DNA of 64,000 nt. Origin: Enoplosus armatus. Its lineage: Eukaryota; Chordata; Actinopteri; Centrarchiformes; Enoplosidae. Positions 60,809 through 64,000 of the stretch are shown here, piece after piece. The stretch is taken from positions 25,887,501 through 25,951,500 of the forward strand of contig NC_092186.1 of the NCBI RefSeq assembly GCF_043641665.1. Reading direction: 5' to 3'. The notes under the pieces are model-generated. The model saw only the letters and a program-made list of their open reading frames with translations, was not told where the DNA came from and did not search any database. Position 1 is the stretch's first letter. Each line of letters starts with the position of its first letter. A program made the translations under genes and the position numbers.

Positions 60809-63800
60809 ACCACTTTCTAATGAGGCACTTTTTGTCAGTTTATAGATTGTAACTAAAGGCTTCATAAGGGGTTAATAAATAATTGACCAATGCTTTACAG
60901 ATCCGTTATATGCTATTTATAACAAGATTTATACGAATCATAATGACATAAAGCCCTCACAGGGGCAATGAATGTGTATCTAATCCCAACTGCTACCAGG
61001 GACATTACTCTTACATTACCGCATCACTAATCACAGTGTTAATAGTGCACAGCATGTGGAAAATGGCTCGAATAGAGTGCACACTGGCCTCTCCAAGTAG
61101 GAAAACACTGCTGTCATCCGGTTAGAGCAGCATGGCCAAATCACAGATGAACGGCACCATAAGTCTGTAGCCAGAGGCACATTATGTGTCTGTAAATTGA
61201 ATTTATGTTTGTGGTTGTGGAGAAATATAAAGTCCCTTCAGCATGCATGAGGAATGACGAGGAAAGCACATAAGTGCCACGTGTTGCTCTCCACACAATA
61301 ATCAAACGACATGTTTACAATACAAGTGCACGTAAAAATGTGTGACATCCTTTAGCTGGTTTCCGTCCGTTTGTCTCAATTAAGTGATCAACAAAAACAA
61401 TAATGCTAAGATAGAATATTGGAAAATATATGCTGAAACATTTGATGTCACTCTCTCCCTCCTCCCTCTGTTTCCTCACCGTCAAGTTTATAAAGCAAGC
61501 AGGTTTACTGATGCCAGTGCAGCTTGCATAGCAATTTGAGGGCTATCAATAAAACCACCGCAATGGCTTATTAAAATTGTGAAAAGGACGCATTGTCTCA
61601 CAATCCTTTTTTTTTTATTTTAAGAACCATTCACTTTGGCTAGCAGAAACGGAGAAGTGGCAAACTTTAAAATTCAGAAGCAACTGTGGCTCGTTATCCA
61701 AAAAAGTGAATTTTAAACCATATTCCACGGCGAGTGCAACCTCTTGGTCTAAAAAGTACATTGTTCAGTCAAGGTCATGGATTATATTAGTACTTAATAA
61801 TGGCTGACCTATTGTACAGATCAAAGCCTGTTTATAGGTGTTGGGAAGTATCTACTGCATTATGTGGAAAAAGTTGTATAATGCCTTTTAGTAACTCCAC
61901 TGTGGAGCTGTGTGAAGTCTGATAATGTCGGGTTTGTAAATGACAACAATCTGGGGGTGTGGAGTTAGAAGAGAGCTTTACCGGACGTCTGCAGCCCACT
62001 CCTCATCTCCGGCTCAACTGCATTGATTTTGAATTTTATTTTTTTAAACTGTCCATCATGAAACAATATTATAGGAGTACACTGCTAAATCAGTGGATTA
62101 CTATTTAAGGGCGGCGGGGGTGGGGGTGGGGGGGGGGGCATAGGGAATAAAGGGACATTCAGAAACATGTCAACCAAAACTGTCATATTTTTGTTTATTA
62201 TGGCTATCGGTCAGGATAATATTTAAGTCACCACCCTGGTTTGGGACGCACGGACTCCGGCAAGGACAATGCCAATCACGGCACTACTTTTGAGTCTAAC
62301 TCAAAGTAGACTGAGAACATAGTATCGTAGTAATCCCCGTAGCTGCATATCAGCACATCCACGGTATGCAGGAGATACTCGTAGCGTGTTTCGGTGTTTT
62401 TGATCTGACCTGGTGCAGGCAATCACCTCTTTCAATCTCCTTACGTGACAGCTGCCATGCTGTGTGCTTCTCTACGACAGCCACAGGGGATTTTTTTTTT
62501 GGCTTTTATGTTTGGTTGGACAAATGTTTGAGATGGTTTCAACTGCAGGAAGCTTTGTCCAAACACAAACACTGCTGTCACCTGGGCAGTGTCCCATGTT
62601 TTGACCTATTTCTTGGGAGTGATGAAACTCCACAAGTGTTTTAAATCCCAAACCAGGAAACAACGATGGTACAATTTAGATAAAGAAACAACATGGCCAA
62701 TTAACAGCAGCAGTTGGTCACGTTTCTAAGAGCTCAGCAAGACCACCAAAGCGATTATTGCTTTAGTTACTGAGTTACAAATCCACGGTTTGAAGTTTCT
62801 TGTAATTTTCTATGTCCCTTACCTGCCAGAATAAATTTGTAACCCTATTAGGCAGGTTGGAGGGTGTTAATATCTCAATGTACTGTTCCTTTGTCTTCCA
62901 ACTTCACCTTTTTGACAGGGAGTCCCTATGCTTTGATTGTTGACATGCCATGGTTAGAGATATTAATATTTAAGCCTGATCTGATTCTGGCATCCAGTAT
63001 CAGTATCAGAATCCTTTCAGCGCAAACACTGAAGCTGTTCTGCCTCAGCTAGGCCAAGGCTTACCGTACTCAACAGGGACACTGCTCTGGGACTCACCTT
63101 TGGATCCATTCACTTCACAGTTGACTCAAATCTAAGAAAATGCAGCTCACCTAATAACCTCTCCATGGATTTCATATTGGCCACTTCCATTTTGAGTGTG
63201 AAGAAAAGCCACAACTGAATGAAGCGAAAGTGAATTACTCAAGCGCTCAACGGAGAGTCTGAGCTGAATATCAGGGGTTATCTGGGGCGGTGTTTGTGAA
63301 GCTTTTAAGCTCGCGCAAAGTCGTTTTTTTTTTTTTTTTAATATCTCGCATTGGTTCGAGAGTTCAGAGTGAGTTTAGCAGAAAAAAATGCCATAATATT
63401 GTTTTTTATAATCACATTTTCAAGTCACCAAAACCTGGCTTGCAGTAGCGACTCATGTGCTCATGGGTCCATATTCCCCAAAGAGACGAGAGGAGGTGTT
63501 GGGTTACCAATAAGAGGCAGGGCAGGCTTATAGAGTGACTGAGAGGAGTGGACATGTCAGCACACCATTATTCTGCATGTCTACACTCTTTGACTGACAG
63601 CCAATCGGCTGCAGCACAGCGACAGCTCTCCTTGTGTTTCAGCATTGCTCGCTGACTAACTTTAAAAGCCAGTTTCAGTTTTTCTTTTTTTTTTCTTCTC
63701 TTGGAGTCACAGTGGATTAAGTTCTAGAGTCTCCTTTAAAAAAAAAAAAGCACTGTAATTCCTCCCCTCTCAAGTGCTACATTTATGGTGAAGTCCTTTC

Positions 63801-64000
63801 ATTTACTACGCTCACAAAGCTCATGCATGAATATCAGGTGTCTTGGGAGGGGTACAAAATCCTACATGCGTAACCAGCTTTGCTCTATTGTCATGGAGCG
63901 TGTCGAAGATTCAGTCCTCTGTAGTTGTTAGTTTGGGACCACGCCATCTGAGACAAGACAGAGGTTATGGGGTTTCAGGGTGACTCAAAGATGTCTCTTT

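Larger units (their letters stand above)
29162..64000 (+). other. ptprf intron following the Ig1 exons, at least 34.8 kb and open at the right edge
   Basis: I looked for the Ig2 start expected next in this family (E-Q-L-P-P-G-F-P-S-I-D-M-G-P and N-P-D-P-E) and did not find it, so the intron probably continues past the window. Besides listed repeats it contains degenerate transposon-like fragments (36612-36740, 37284-37350, 52940-53025), a TCTA-rich stretch (41975-42012), TA runs (42539-42580, 47561-47584), homopolymers and microsatellites. I see no gene in the long unique-looking stretches 31200-32030, 34300-35850, 42600-44930, 50000-51400, 53100-55080, 57000-59800 and 60820-64000. Confidence 0.75.

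Overview
This is vertebrate nuclear DNA, almost certainly from a ray-finned (teleost) fish. It is intron-dominated, rich in GT/CA, CT and TA microsatellites and long poly-C/poly-G runs, and littered with decayed repeats of teleost type (L2-like and L1-like LINE ends, a tRNA-headed SINE family, short inverted-repeat DNA elements, a tyrosine-recombinase element). There is no sign of operons, prokaryotic genes, CRISPR or intact mobile elements.

One gene can be supported, on the + strand: the 5' coding part of ptprf (LAR, a type IIa receptor protein tyrosine phosphatase). Three exons are visible: the start-codon/signal-peptide exon (8808-8984, ATG at 8891), the first half of Ig domain 1 (23785-23930) and the second half of Ig domain 1 (29020-29161). 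Their phases (1, 0, 1) join cleanly, and each has a good acceptor and a GT donor. Together they encode 127 residues plus one base: signal peptide and the whole first Ig domain, with the Cys55-Cys108 pair, Trp67 and the basic KKGKK loop that binds glycosaminoglycans in this family. Ig2, the rest of the ectodomain and the phosphatase domains lie beyond the right edge.

Layout: 1-8807 is a 5' intron or 5' flank (an L2 remnant, TA/GT repeats, a 354-bp inverted-terminal element). 8985-23784 is a 14.8-kb intron with a roughly 507-bp element that has TTAAAGGTCCCA-type ends. 23931-29019 is a 5.1-kb intron with an L2-type 3' tail and a SINE copy. 29162-64000 is at least 34.8 kb of a following intron. 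It holds a DNA element inserted inside another repeat, a broken tyrosine-recombinase transposon, more SINE copies, a second L2-like remnant, a 5'-truncated L1-like LINE with poly-A tail, a short interstitial telomeric array and a degenerate minisatellite. I found no undescribed functional system. The recombinase element, the nested insertion and the repeat-derived splice tract are the items most worth checking.
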